Shown: positions 28,525 to 38,387 of the stretch, piece after piece
Layout of the letters: each line of letters opens with the position of its first letter
Position numbering within the stretch: position 1 is the first letter of the stretch
Assembly (NCBI RefSeq): GCF_001553685.1
Contig: NZ_CP014264.1
Location: forward strand, 2,113,906-2,177,905
Direction of reading: 5' to 3'
Length of the DNA: 64,000 bases
DNA from: Streptococcus sp. oral taxon 431
Lineage (GTDB): Bacteria > Bacillota > Bacilli > Lactobacillales > Streptococcaceae
Made by a program: the position numbers and the translations under genes
Notes under the pieces: generated by a model
The model's database searches: none
Told to the model about the DNA's origin: nothing
What the model saw: only the letters and a program-made list of their open reading frames with translations

Positions 28525-28613
28525 GCAGGACAAAAAAGCCTGCAACATCCATGAGCTTTGACCATCATTTCTATTGCTTTTATTATTGTAGCAGATTGAG
28601 AACATTTGTCAAT
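28525..28613 (-). promoter_or_regulatory. Promoter of the Nudix-mnmG operon and leader hairpin
   Basis: TTGACA (28608-28613), 16-bp spacer, TACAAT (28586-28591) on the minus strand, giving a leader of roughly 105 nt. The leader holds a small hairpin GCAGG/CCTGC near 28525-28543, with a T-rich loop. Good consensus match. Confidence 0.75.
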
Positions 28614-28622
28614 CTATATGTA

Positions 28623-29060
28623 CTATGATTGGCGAATTGCTTCAAAAGCTCCTTTGTCAATCTCAACTGGGTCAGAAAAGGCATCCAGAACAATCCCTCT
28701 CACAGGAAGACTCTCCATCCCTTCCGCAGCAAACAAACAGTCCGTAAGAGGCAATTGCAACCAAGAAAATCGGTCATAATAGTCCTTGGGGATGTCCTGA
28801 ATTTCTAAGAAGCAAGGATAAAAGTAGTCATCTCCCTTTTGCAGAATATCCGGTTTTAGGCGAGCACCTTCTTGTTCGTCACTCTCATCCATCAGATAAG
28901 GATTGAAGGGAACCCAGACTCTAGCTTGCTTCAATTCCTTAAACAAGGCCTCTATCGACTCTGTCGTTTTCTCCCTCAAATACTCTTTTTTATAGTCCGA
29001 GAGAGTCATTGACTTCTCTTTTTTAGCCGTTTTTTTCTTAAAAAACTGAAACATTCTCAT
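28623..29060 (-). CDS. SseB-like protein
   Basis: 145 residues. Basic N-terminus (MRMFQFFKKKTAKKEKSMTL), then a region like the SseB N-terminal domain (VWVPFNPYLMDESDEQEGAR... LEIQDIPKDYYDRFSWLQLP). The role of this family in streptococci is not known. 15 bp after mnmA and probably co-transcribed. Confidence 0.7.
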   Translation of the reverse strand: MRMFQFFKKKTAKKEKSMTLSDYKKEYLREKTTESIEALFKELKQARVWVPFNPYLMDESDEQEGARLKPDILQKGDDYFYPCFLEIQDIPKDYYDRFSWLQLPLTDCLFAAEGMESLPVRGIVLDAFSDPVEIDKGAFEAIRQS

Positions 29061-29075
29061 TCCTCTTAGAAACTC

Positions 29076-30275
<1,200 letters not shown>

Positions 30276-30309
30276 TCATTATAACATGCTTGGTTAGAGA
30301 AGACAAGGA

Positions 30310-30334
30310 AGAGGCTGACAATCGACCAACCTCT
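30310..30334 (-). terminator. Weak terminator after the small membrane ORF
   Basis: AGAGGCTG (30310-30317) and CAACCTCT (30327-30334) form an imperfect hairpin with a T/C-rich 3' side on the minus strand. Just beside it, the 14-bp direct repeat CGATTGAAGGTCGT (about 30226-30264) occurs twice upstream of mnmA. Confidence 0.4.
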
Positions 30335-30360
30335 TACATAAGATACTTATTTATTCCAAA

Positions 30361-30567
30361 CTACTCTTTATAGAAAAAAGTCCTATAAATTCGAGCAATA
30401 GTTAAAATACAAACAAATATAATTCCCAAAATAGATAACACTATTTTCATAAAACTCATTTCAGAACCTATAACATATATATGAAAAAGAGGGGCTAGTC
30501 CTACACATAGAGACAATAGATAACTAATAAATCTTATCTCACCAATTCCTGCAAAAAAATGTTTCAT
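30361..30567 (-). CDS. Small hydrophobic membrane protein
   Basis: About 68 residues from ATG 30565-30567 (MKHFFAGIGEIRFISYLLSL); an earlier in-frame TTG/ATG would extend it but would overlap the preceding frame. Two membrane segments (about 11-29 and 36-56) and a basic end IARIYRTFFYKE. Unknown function. It lies next to other small membrane ORFs and a divergently oriented Rgg regulator. Confidence 0.5.
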   Translation of the reverse strand: MKHFFAGIGEIRFISYLLSLCVGLAPLFHIYVIGSEMSFMKIVLSILGIIFVCILTIARIYRTFFYKE

Positions 30568-30593
30568 TTTAAATATCCCAATTTTACCTTCCA

Positions 30594-30731
30594 TCTTTAT
30601 AATCCACAAGCAAATCAATTGACTTCTCTTTTTTGAAAAATCTTGATAGCAAATTTACTCCACTTAAAGCCACTAAGATTTCAATCGTCAGAATTTCTCC
30701 AATAAAAAATGCAAACTGACAAAATTCCTGC
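30594..30731 (-). pseudogene. Small membrane-protein frame without a start codon
   Basis: On the minus strand an open stretch of about 40 codons (FIGEILTIEILVALSGVNLL, then SRFFKKEKSIDLLVDYKDGR and stop) looks coding but is preceded in frame by TAG with no ATG/GTG/TTG. A plausible N-terminal half (LAGILSVCIF) is in another frame, joined across a run of T residues. It is best explained as a frameshifted gene between the two small membrane ORFs. Confidence 0.4.
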
Positions 30732-30738
30732 TAAAATA

Positions 30739-30975
30739 CTATCCTCCCAGCAAATAGAGAGTCAGCAAAAATAAAATAACCGAAATTGGCAGGAAAGCAG
30801 CTCGATTTGTTTTACAAAAAATGGCATAACAAAGACTACCTATCGAAAACGACAGAATAACTTCAATAGTTATCTTTAGAACAGGATAATATATATTTTT
30901 AATAAAAAGAATTAAAAGGATAAACAATACCAATGAACAAAGAACGGATTTGATATAAAATTTTAAATGAGTCAT
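30739..30975 (-). CDS. Small hypothetical membrane protein
   Basis: 78 residues, MTHLKFYIKSVLCSLVLFIL, with two or three hydrophobic helices and ending LTLYLLGG. No recognisable domain. The start codon lies just after a long run of A residues (minus strand), and the ribosome site is poor, so expression is uncertain. Confidence 0.5.
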   Translation of the reverse strand: MTHLKFYIKSVLCSLVLFILLILFIKNIYYPVLKITIEVILSFSIGSLCYAIFCKTNRAAFLPISVILFLLTLYLLGG

Positions 30976-31064
30976 AATTTTTTTTTTTAGATTCTACCTA
31001 CTATAGATAAAATCACCTTTCTTATTTTCTTCTCAGGATATCCACTTTAATTTCTATATTCTTA

Positions 31065-31073
31065 TGATACAAT
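31065..31073 (+). promoter_or_regulatory. Promoter of the Rgg-type regulator
   Basis: Extended -10 TGATACAAT, about 55 bp upstream of the ATG at 31128. No good -35 box, as is common with extended -10 promoters. Confidence 0.55.
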
Positions 31074-31127
31074 ATGTTTAATAGAATTCAATTTATTGTT
31101 AACTTTTTTCACGAAAAGGAGAACATC

Positions 31128-31991
31128 ATGCGCTATGATTTCGGAAAAGTATATAAAGACATACGTGAGTCAAAAGGATTGACCCAAGAAGAGGTCTGTG
31201 GAAAGGTCCTTTCAAGAACCAGCCTTTCCAAGTTTGAAAGTGGCAAGGCAACTCCCAAATATGAAAACATGGAGTTTCTTCTCCGTCAAATCAATATGAG
31301 TTTTGAAGAGTTTGAATACATCTGCCATCTCTATCAGCCAAGCCAGCGAACAGAAATCATGCAAACCTATCTCAATACGAGTTCCATCTTTGGTACCAGT
31401 AGTCTAGTCAATTTATTTGAAACATGCCAAGACTATCTCAAGATCCATCACGATCTCCCTATAGAGGAAATCAGAGATATGCTGGAAGTTGTTATTTATA
31501 TCCGTCAACACGGTACAGGACAGCTTTCAATCCAAGTGGAACAAACGGTCAAAAAGCTTTGGGAAAAAATTGAAAAACAAGATACATGGTATGAAAGTGA
31601 CCTAAAAATCCTCAATACCATCCTTTTCAGCTTTCCCATTGAACACCTCCATCTGATTACTGAACAAATCTTGCAGCGCTTGGAAGAATATAAAAACTAT
31701 CGACATTTATATGAATTACGAATGGCAATCCTACTCAATCTGTCCACCATTTACTTGTACAATCAAGATAAAAATACCTGTCAACAAATCTGCTACACCT
31801 TACTAGAGGATGCTAAGAAAAAGAGAAGATACGATATTTTGGCTATCACTTATGTTCGAATAGGTATTTGTACTAGTAATGATCATCTTATTCAAAAGGG
31901 CTTCTTCCTTCTGGAGTTAACTGATGAAACCTCAATGCTATCTCACCTCAAAAAGGAAGTAGAGACCTGTTATCAAGCAAAGGAAATATAA
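31128..31991 (+). CDS. Rgg/MutR-family transcriptional regulator
   Basis: 287 residues from ATG 31128 (MRYDFGKVYKDIRESKGLTQ) with AAAAGGAG upstream; a longer in-frame reading from 31074 has no ribosome site and would cover the promoter. N-terminal helix-turn-helix (about 5-62, with SRTSLSKFESGKATPKYENM) and a C-terminal helical repeat region of the type that binds short hydrophobic peptides. No peptide gene is obvious next to it. The small membrane ORFs transcribed away from it are possible targets. Confidence 0.9.
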   Translation: MRYDFGKVYKDIRESKGLTQEEVCGKVLSRTSLSKFESGKATPKYENMEFLLRQINMSFEEFEYICHLYQPSQRTEIMQTYLNTSSIFGTSSLVNLFETCQDYLKIHHDLPIEEIRDMLEVVIYIRQHGTGQLSIQVEQTVKKLWEKIEKQDTWYESDLKILNTILFSFPIEHLHLITEQILQRLEEYKNYRHLYELRMAILLNLSTIYLYNQDKNTCQQICYTLLEDAKKKRRYDILAITYVRIGICTSNDHLIQKGFFLLELTDETSMLSHLKKEVETCYQAKEI

Positions 31992-32018
31992 AAAAGTCGA
32001 GGAAATCCCTCGACTTTT
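31992..32018. terminator. Bidirectional terminator
   Basis: AAAAGTCGAGG (31992-32002) and CCTCGACTTTT (32008-32018) form an 11-bp stem with A/T runs on both sides, serving the converging Rgg and LysM genes. Confidence 0.85.
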
Positions 32019-32042
32019 GCATCTTATTCTGCTAGTTAGTTC

Positions 32043-32669
32043 TTAGTACCAGCCGTTGTTAAGCCAGAAGTTTTTAGCAGCTGACCATGAACCGTAACGT
32101 CCTGCAACGTAAGCATCTGCTACACGTTCTTGGTTTTCAGCTGAGTAGTCACCGTTCAAGTATGAATCTGTCAATTGGTAACGTCCGATGTAACGTCCGT
32201 TTGTAGCTGTGTAGCTACCGCCTGATTCTTTTTGAGCGATCCATTCTTTAGCTTCTGCTTCAGATCCGCTGACGGTTGAAGTTGATGCTGAAGTTTCTGT
32301 TGTAGCAACGGTTTCTTCTGCAACAGTTACACTTGCTGCTGGCGCTTCATAAGTTGTTGTTTCAGTAGCTGCAGGTGCTGCTACTGGAGCTTCTGCTGTC
32401 GCAGCTAAAGTAGTTGAAGTTGCTGGTGCTTCACCATCAATAACCAATACTTGGTCTACATAGATCAAATGAATATCTTTAATCTTATTTTTTTCTGCCA
32501 ATTTTTCAACAGTTGTATTGTATTTTTCAGCGATTCCTGATAGAGTGTCACCTGATTTTACTGTGTAAGTTGTTGTTTCTTGTGCAAAAGCAAGTGATGG
32601 TGCAAGGAAAGCAAGTGCTGCTGCTACTCCTACAAGTCCTGTTTTAATTTTGTTAGTTGTTGATTTCAT
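32043..32669 (-). CDS. Secreted LysM-domain cell-wall protein (Apf-like C-terminus)
   Basis: 208 residues. Signal peptide with cleavage near AFA-QE (about residue 29); one LysM domain (about 33-78, YTVKSGDTLSGIAEKY) that binds peptidoglycan; a Thr/Ala-rich linker (80-135); and a C-terminal domain WIAQKESGGSYTATNGRYIG ... FWLNNGWY resembling lysozyme-like/aggregation-promoting-factor domains, with Glu in QKESGGSY as the likely catalytic acid. I recall the pneumococcal counterpart as part of the WalRK regulon. Upstream on the minus strand there are two TTGTAAC half sites (about 32750 and 32796), which would fit only loosely. Confidence 0.88.
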   Translation of the reverse strand: MKSTTNKIKTGLVGVAAALAFLAPSLAFAQETTTYTVKSGDTLSGIAEKYNTTVEKLAEKNKIKDIHLIYVDQVLVIDGEAPATSTTLAATAEAPVAAPAATETTTYEAPAASVTVAEETVATTETSASTSTVSGSEAEAKEWIAQKESGGSYTATNGRYIGRYQLTDSYLNGDYSAENQERVADAYVAGRYGSWSAAKNFWLNNGWY

Positions 32670-32849
32670 ATTAAAAGATTCTCCTTCTTTCTTATATTTC
32701 CATCATACCCTACTATTATTACTGTTTCTTGACGGTTTTATGTAGAAATGTTACAAGACGATGTTTTATTTCACTTAATTAGCCTCTTTTTGTTACAAAA
32801 GGCTTGATTTTAGAGGCTTTATGGGGATTTTAGATATTTTATCATGGAA

Positions 32850-32880
32850 TTGAGCGCTTGCATCTAATCTTTGATATAAT
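32850..32880 (+). promoter_or_regulatory. Promoter of the serine dehydratase operon
   Basis: Extended -10 TGATATAAT (32872-32880) and a possible -35 TTGAGC (32850-32855) at a wide 19-bp spacing; 30 bp upstream of the sdaAB ATG. Confidence 0.6.
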
Positions 32881-32910
32881 AGAGGTAAGAATCTTTTTAA
32901 GGGGAAACAG

Positions 32911-33582
32911 ATGCAATCACTTCGTTTTCAATCTGTCTTTGATATCATTGGACCAGTCATGATTGGCCCATCTAGTAGTCACACGGCAGGAGCTGTTCGT
33001 ATCGGTAAAATCGTCTCTTCTATCTTTGACGATACTCCAACCGAGGTTGAGTTCCAGCTTTTTAATTCTTTTGCAAAAACCTATCGCGGGCATGGAACCG
33101 ATTTAGCCCTTGTCGCTGGAATTCTGGGAATGGACACAGATGATCCAGAAATTCCAAATAGTTTAGAAATCGCCCACAAGCGTGGCATCAAAATAGTCTG
33201 GACTATCCAGAAAGACAGTAATGCCCCTCACCCAAACACTACGAAAATCACTGTTAAGAATGAGCACAAGACCATCAGTGTAACAGGAATTTCAATCGGG
33301 GGTGGTAATATCCAAGTGACAGAGCTCAATGGTTTTGCGGTATCCCTCAACATGAACACTCCTACCATCATCATCGTTCATCAAGATGTTCCAGGTATGA
33401 TTGCTCACGTAACAGAGGCCCTCTCTCGCTTTGACATCAATATCGCTCAGATGAATGTAACTCGAGAAAAGGCTGGCGAAAAAGCCATTATGATTATCGA
33501 AGTTGATAGTCGCAACTGTGATGAATCTATCGAAGAAATTCGCAAAATTCCTCATTTGCACAATGTCAATTTCTTTCAATAG
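32911..33582 (+). CDS. sdaAB: L-serine dehydratase, beta subunit
   Basis: 223 residues. Begins with the serine-dehydratase beta fold (IGPVMIGPSSSHTAGAVRIG, about 13-32) and ends in an ACT domain (PTIIIVHQDVPGMIAHVTEA, from about 150). With the alpha subunit it converts L-serine to pyruvate and ammonia. 8 bp before sdaAA. Confidence 0.96.
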   Translation: MQSLRFQSVFDIIGPVMIGPSSSHTAGAVRIGKIVSSIFDDTPTEVEFQLFNSFAKTYRGHGTDLALVAGILGMDTDDPEIPNSLEIAHKRGIKIVWTIQKDSNAPHPNTTKITVKNEHKTISVTGISIGGGNIQVTELNGFAVSLNMNTPTIIIVHQDVPGMIAHVTEALSRFDINIAQMNVTREKAGEKAIMIIEVDSRNCDESIEEIRKIPHLHNVNFFQ

Positions 33583-33590
33583 GAGAAAAT

Positions 33591-34463
33591 ATGTTTTACT
33601 CTATCAAAGAATTAGTCCAACAAGCTGAACTTGATTTTCAAGGCAATGTTGCTGAACTCATGATTAGGACTGAGTTTGAATTGACTGGACGCGAGCGCGA
33701 AGAAGTTCTCCTTCTCATGGAGCGCAACCTTGAAGTCATGAAGGCTTCTGTAGAACTTGGACTTAGCGAGAAGAAATCTCGTAGCGGCTTAACAGGTGGA
33801 GATGCTGCCAAGCTTGACCACTACATCAAAAAAGAAAAGACCCTATCAGACTTCACTGTCTTGTCTGCCGCCCGTAACGCCATTGCCGTTAATGAGCACA
33901 ATGCCAAGATGGGTCTTGTTTGTGCGACACCAACCGCAGGTAGCGCAGGTTGTCTTCCTGCAGTTCTCACATCTGCTATTCAAAAACTCAATCTAACTCA
34001 TGAACAACAACTAGACTTCTTATTCGCTGCAGGTGCTTTTGGACTCGTGATTGCTAACAACGCTTCTATCTCGGGAGCCGAAGGTGGCTGCCAGGCCGAA
34101 GTCGGTTCAGCTTCAGCCATGAGTGCCGCTGCCCTAACTCTAGCTGCAGGCGGAACGCCTTATCAAGCGAGTCAGGCTATCGCCTTCGTTATCAAAAACA
34201 TGCTCGGCCTAATCTGTGATCCCGTTGCAGGTTTGGTTGAAGTTCCTTGTGTCAAGCGGAATGCCATGGGAGCAAGCTTCGCCTTCATCGCAGCCGATAT
34301 GGCTCTGGCTGGTATCGAATCAAAAATTCCAGTTGATGAGGTCATTGACGCCATGTATCAAGTAGGATCTAGCCTCCCAACTGCCTTTCGTGAAACTGCT
34401 GAAGGGGGGCTCGCTGCCACACCTACAGGTCGTCGCCTTCAAAAAGAAATCTTCGGCGAATAA
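33591..34463 (+). CDS. sdaAA: L-serine dehydratase, iron-sulfur alpha subunit
   Basis: 290 residues. Cysteines for the oxygen-sensitive [4Fe-4S] cluster are in VCATPTAGSAGC, GLICDPVAG and EVPCVKRN. The split alpha/beta form is typical of Firmicutes. The AGGAG box lies before ATG 33591. It shares the operon with a HAD phosphatase. Confidence 0.96.
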   Translation: MFYSIKELVQQAELDFQGNVAELMIRTEFELTGREREEVLLLMERNLEVMKASVELGLSEKKSRSGLTGGDAAKLDHYIKKEKTLSDFTVLSAARNAIAVNEHNAKMGLVCATPTAGSAGCLPAVLTSAIQKLNLTHEQQLDFLFAAGAFGLVIANNASISGAEGGCQAEVGSASAMSAAALTLAAGGTPYQASQAIAFVIKNMLGLICDPVAGLVEVPCVKRNAMGASFAFIAADMALAGIESKIPVDEVIDAMYQVGSSLPTAFRETAEGGLAATPTGRRLQKEIFGE

Positions 34464-34486
34464 TTTCATCATTATGAGGAGAATCA

Positions 34487-35128
34487 ATGTCATCTATATC
34501 TGCTATCTTTTTTGACTTAGATGGAACGCTAGTGGATAGTTCTATCGGTATCCATAATGGTTTCACCTATACCTTTGACCAACTTGGAGTTTCTAGTCCT
34601 GGTGCCAAAATCATTCGAGGTTTTATGGGGCCCCCACTAGAAACCAGCTTTGCTAGTTGTTTGCCGACTGAGCAGATAGAGGAAGCCATCCAGCTCTATC
34701 GCTCTTATTATAAGGAAAAAGGTGTGTACGAAGCCCAACTCTTTCCACATATCAAAGATTTACTCGTAGAACTAGCTGAGCATTATCCTCTTTATATCAC
34801 TACTACGAAGAATACACCAACCGCCGTTGACATGACTAGCAATTTTGGGATTGACCACTTTTTTGATGGCATTTATGGTTCAAGCCCTCAGGCCCTACAC
34901 AAGGCTGATGTCATTCGTCAAGCTCTGGAAACTCATCATCTAGCTCCCGAAACAGTCGTTATTATCGGAGATACCAAGTTTGATATGATTGGTGCCCAAG
35001 AAACTGGCATTAAAAAACTAGCGGTAACCTGGGGATTTGGTGAGGAGAGAGACCTCATGGGCTATAATCCTGACTGGATTGCTCACCAGCCGACAGACAT
35101 TTTACAGCATCTACAATTAAAACGTTAA
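34487..35128 (+). CDS. HAD-family hydrolase (phosphoglycolate-phosphatase-like)
   Basis: 213 residues. Motif I FFDLDGTLVDS (nucleophile Asp near residue 9), motif II YITTTKNTP, motif III/IV VVIIGDTKFDMIGA. The cap insertion of about 65 residues places it in subfamily I with phosphoglycolate phosphatase and PpaX-like enzymes; the substrate is not predictable. 23 bp after sdaAA in the same operon. Confidence 0.88.
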   Translation: MSSISAIFFDLDGTLVDSSIGIHNGFTYTFDQLGVSSPGAKIIRGFMGPPLETSFASCLPTEQIEEAIQLYRSYYKEKGVYEAQLFPHIKDLLVELAEHYPLYITTTKNTPTAVDMTSNFGIDHFFDGIYGSSPQALHKADVIRQALETHHLAPETVVIIGDTKFDMIGAQETGIKKLAVTWGFGEERDLMGYNPDWIAHQPTDILQHLQLKR

Positions 35129-35136
35129 ACAAAAGA

Positions 35137-35170
35137 CTCCCAGCCTAAAAGTTAGGTTTGGGAGCTTTTT
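35137..35170 (+). terminator. Terminator of the sda-HAD operon
   Basis: CTCCCAGCCTAA (35137-35148) pairs with TTAGGTTTGGGAG (35152-35164), followed by CTTTTTGT. Confidence 0.88.
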
Positions 35171-35214
35171 GTCTGATCTTAATGAGGAGAATGACATTCC
35201 CCGTACTCATCCAA

Positions 35215-35631
35215 TTATTCAAAAGGCGAAGCTTCTTCGCTTTCAACTTCATTAGGTCTATTGATTGTTACTATTTCTACTTCCTTACTTGGCATAGCTA
35301 GCAGAACTAATAGCGCAAAACGTCCAACCATTGGAACAAAGTGAAGGAAGATAAAGGCCCAGTGGAAACCTCCATCACGCAAACGGCGAATCTTTAACGC
35401 TAAAGTAGGCAACAGAAGGAGTAAAGCTAAAAGGGCATAAATCATGCATATCAGGATAACTAAAGTAAAGTTCAGAGAAGGACCCTGGTTTATCTCTTTA
35501 TTGAAGATAAGGATATACAGGGGTAGGAACAAGATATGATTCATCAACCAAACCCACCAGAAGTCAGGACGTGTTGAGTGTCCTACAAAATCTACATAAC
35601 CTTTTAAAAAATTTATATAAGCCCTAAACAA
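35215..35631 (-). CDS. DUF805 membrane protein (copy 1)
   Basis: 138 residues if started at the TTG at 35629-35631, which has AAGGAG 8 bp upstream and gives the family N-terminus (M)FRAYINFLKGYVDFVGHST. A longer frame to 35655 has no ribosome site. Three or four membrane segments, the DUF805 RRLRDGGFHWAFIFLHFVP motif, and an acidic tail EVESEEASPFE. Clearly paralogous to the gene 150 bp upstream. The rare TTG start suggests low expression. Confidence 0.8.
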   Translation of the reverse strand: MFRAYINFLKGYVDFVGHSTRPDFWWVWLMNHILFLPLYILIFNKEINQGPSLNFTLVILICMIYALLALLLLLPTLALKIRRLRDGGFHWAFIFLHFVPMVGRFALLVLLAMPSKEVEIVTINRPNEVESEEASPFE

Positions 35632-35781
35632 GATATTTCTCCTTTTTAAAAACAATATGCTATAAAGCGTACATTGTTTTAAAACACTCCCAAATCTATT
35701 TTTAGATATGGGAGTGTCAGATATTTGCTTAACAATATAAAAAAAACTCTAAAACAGATTCAATTGTAAAACCTGAACTTC

Positions 35782-36207
35782 TTAGTTTTTGTCTGATTCT
35801 TCGAATGGTGAAACTTCTACAACTTCTTCAGTTTCATTGATTGTTACTACTTCTACTTGTTTCGTTGGCATAGCTAACAAAGCTAAAAGGGCAAGAGGTC
35901 CAACCATAGGAATAAAAATGACAAAGATTAGAGCCCAGTGGAAACCAGCATCACGTAGACGACGAACTGTCAAAGCTAACATAGGTAACATTAAGGCTAG
36001 CCCGAAAATCATATAGATAATAGCAATTCCACCCAAGGCCATAAGAGCAGTCTCATTTCTTGGATTTGCTAGTGCCTTAAAATATGCTGAGTAAAAAGGG
36101 ACAAGGAGGATCATGTTTGTTAACCAAATCCACCAATACTCTGAGCGTTTTGAACGACCTGTAAAATCTACATAACCTTTAAAGAAATTCTTATATGCGT
36201 TAATCAT
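35782..36207 (-). CDS. DUF805 membrane protein (copy 2)
   Basis: 141 residues, MINAYKNFFKGYVDFTGRSK, with the DUF805 motif RRLRDAGFHWALIFVIFIPM near 85-104 and tail VEVSPFEESDKN. Tandem paralogue of copy 1 (same order of membrane segments and the same VVTIN stretch near the end). Function of DUF805 proteins is unknown. Confidence 0.88.
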   Translation of the reverse strand: MINAYKNFFKGYVDFTGRSKRSEYWWIWLTNMILLVPFYSAYFKALANPRNETALMALGGIAIIYMIFGLALMLPMLALTVRRLRDAGFHWALIFVIFIPMVGPLALLALLAMPTKQVEVVTINETEEVVEVSPFEESDKN

Positions 36208-36232
36208 AAGTTACTCCCTAATTTTTTAATTC

Positions 36233-36337
36233 ATACTCCATGAAAATTGAAAAACAAATCAGAAAGTCAGTTATAAACCATATCTAAGTACGGTAAAACG
36301 ACACAGACCTTATTTACTTTGATTTTCAAATAGTATA
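36233..36337. repeat. Degenerate BOX-type (boxC-like) repeat
   Basis: About 105 bp with inverted ends: TACTCCATGAAAATTGAAA at the left and TTTGATTTTCAAATAGTA at the right. The left end resembles the streptococcal boxC terminus (TACTCAATGAAAATCAAAGA in other genomes, from memory). It lies upstream of the DUF805 copy 2 start and may contain its promoter. Highly decayed, so moderate confidence. Confidence 0.4.
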
Positions 36338-36410
36338 AATTTAGTTTACCATAAATGTTCAACAATGACAAGTTCGTATAAAAATTGGTAAAGGACCATT
36401 CGTTATCATA

Positions 36411-36460
36411 AAAGGTATGATTCCACTCGCTTCTAACATGAAGCTAGGAATCATACCTTT
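36411..36460. terminator. Terminator after the FlaA1/CapD-like gene
   Basis: AAAGGTATGATTCC (36411-36424) pairs perfectly with GGAATCATACCTTT (36447-36460), 22-nt loop. A T-rich stretch follows on the + strand; on the minus strand the stem itself ends in CCTTTT. It lies just past the stop codon at 36468. Confidence 0.7.
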
Positions 36461-36467
36461 TTCTTTT

Positions 36468-38318
36468 TTAATGAGTGTGAGTTGTTTCATTTGCAAAACC
36501 GATAATGGCTTGCTTCAACTCTGAACCTTGCAAGATACGGAATTCTTCAATCTTTTGATTGATAACTTCAAGTGGCATGACATTAACTTTACCAACAAAA
36601 ATCTTATCCATGACTTGATTATCAACCAATTCAGTAGATACCAACAACTCCTCATAGAGTTTCTCACCTGGACGGATTCCCACTTCTACAATTGGAATTT
36701 CATTTTCAGTACGTCCACTGAGAAGAACCATTTTCTTGGCCAAATCATAAATTTTAACTGGTTTGCCCATATCAAGAATAAAGACTTCTCCATCTTTAGC
36801 ATAAGCTCCTGCATGGATCACTAAACGGCTAGCTTCTGGAATGGTCATAAAGTAACGAGTCATACGGAAGTCTGTCACAGTCACTGGACCACCCTCTGCA
36901 ATCTGACGCTCAAATACTGGAATCACACTACCACGGCTACCGAGAACATTCCCAAAACGAACCGCACAATAGGTAGACTGGCTACGTTGGTTAAATCCTG
37001 TAACAATCAACTCTGCCACACGTTTGGTAGCTCCCATAACATTTGGTGGATTAACAGCCTTATCTGTCGAAATCATGACCATCTTCGGTACCTTAGCGGC
37101 GTCAACTGCCTTGGCAACATTATAAGTTCCGAGGATATTATTCTTAAAGGCTTCTTTGGGATTACGTTCCATCATTGGCACGTGCTTATGGGCAGCAGCG
37201 TGGTAAACAATGGCTGGTTGGTACTGCTCAAATACTTGAAGCAAGCGATCGTAGTCTTGGATGTCTGCAATCACAGGAACATAGTCAATTCCTTGGAAGC
37301 TACGAATCAATTCATGATAGATCAGATAAATGGAGTTTTCCCCATGCCCCAAGAGAACCACGCGCTCTGGATTAAAGCGACTAACCTGACGGCAAATCTC
37401 AGACCCGATAGAACCTCCTGCACCTGTTACTAAGATGGTTTTTCCAGTAATTTCTGAGCCTAGGCGTGACTCATCTAGTTGAATTTCTTTACGTCCCAAA
37501 AGGTCCGTAATATCGATTTTTTGGAAACCACCTACCTGAGGATGCAATCCTTGTACAACCGACTCAATCTTGGGCATCTTATAACACTTCAAGCCAAGTT
37601 GGTTACACATTTTTAGGATACGCTCATACTCGGATGGATCAAGAGAAGGAATCGCAACGATAACTTTTTCAATCTGATGACGTTTTGAGAGTTCTGGTAA
37701 CTGTTCATAAGATCCTAAGACTGGGATTCCTCCTAGTTTTTGACCTTTTTTCTTTTCATCATTGTCCAAAACACCCACTAACTCAAGATCACTCGTAGGA
37801 TGCTGGTAGCTGTTCATAAAGAGAGCTCCACCGTCTCCCGCACCAATCAAGAAGGTACGACGATGTTCCCCTTCTCCATCACTCTTTTTACGTCTAGAAT
37901 AGATCAACTGCCAAGTGATACGAGGGAAGAGAATCAAGAAGGTTGTCAACAAGATAAAGAGGACAATAAAGCGCACAGAGAAAAGTGGCAAGAAGGCATA
38001 ACAAAGAAGATAAGACAAGACACTGCTGACACTTACTCCGATGAATATCTTCATAAAGTCTGTGATTTTGCTATAGCGACTAATGCTGGCATTAAGCCCC
38101 CAGAATCCAATCATGATTTGATAGAAAAGGAAGGTCAAGCTAGTATAGATGACATAGTCCACAGGAGCTGGATTGATCAATCCATAAAACAAGATATAAG
38201 AAACAATGATTGAGGAAATCATGCTGGCAGCATCAAAAATCCCCCAAAAGACTTGTTTTTGTTGTTTATTTAACACTTCAACCAGATCAATTACATAATC
38301 TGTCATTTTTTTATTCAT
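36468..38318 (-). CDS. Membrane-bound nucleotide-sugar 4,6-dehydratase/epimerase (FlaA1/CapD/WbpM-like)
   Basis: 616 residues. Four N-terminal membrane segments (about 22-130), a first Rossmann domain (TFLIGAGDGGALFMNS, about 155-170), and a second NAD-binding SDR domain with TGAGGSIGSE (298-307). The catalytic region MMISTDKAVNPPNVMGATKR has Met in place of the usual Tyr of YxxxK, as in FlaA1-type 4,6-dehydratases. Likely acts on UDP-GlcNAc or a related sugar to make a deoxy-amino sugar precursor for a surface glycan. Next to a GT2 gene in an orphan glycan locus. Confidence 0.9.
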   Translation of the reverse strand: MNKKMTDYVIDLVEVLNKQQKQVFWGIFDAASMISSIIVSYILFYGLINPAPVDYVIYTSLTFLFYQIMIGFWGLNASISRYSKITDFMKIFIGVSVSSVLSYLLCYAFLPLFSVRFIVLFILLTTFLILFPRITWQLIYSRRKKSDGEGEHRRTFLIGAGDGGALFMNSYQHPTSDLELVGVLDNDEKKKGQKLGGIPVLGSYEQLPELSKRHQIEKVIVAIPSLDPSEYERILKMCNQLGLKCYKMPKIESVVQGLHPQVGGFQKIDITDLLGRKEIQLDESRLGSEITGKTILVTGAGGSIGSEICRQVSRFNPERVVLLGHGENSIYLIYHELIRSFQGIDYVPVIADIQDYDRLLQVFEQYQPAIVYHAAAHKHVPMMERNPKEAFKNNILGTYNVAKAVDAAKVPKMVMISTDKAVNPPNVMGATKRVAELIVTGFNQRSQSTYCAVRFGNVLGSRGSVIPVFERQIAEGGPVTVTDFRMTRYFMTIPEASRLVIHAGAYAKDGEVFILDMGKPVKIYDLAKKMVLLSGRTENEIPIVEVGIRPGEKLYEELLVSTELVDNQVMDKIFVGKVNVMPLEVINQKIEEFRILQGSELKQAIIGFANETTHTH

Positions 38319-38387
38319 GTGAATGGTATCCTCCTACACAAAATCACATTTTCTAGTAATTACAAGACATTTTTTAAAACTGATGAG

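Noticed and set aside
32740..32800. WalR (VicR) binding box upstream of the LysM gene
   Set aside because: Two TTGTAAC half sites are present, but neither has a second half at the required 5-bp spacing; I leave it as a remark only.
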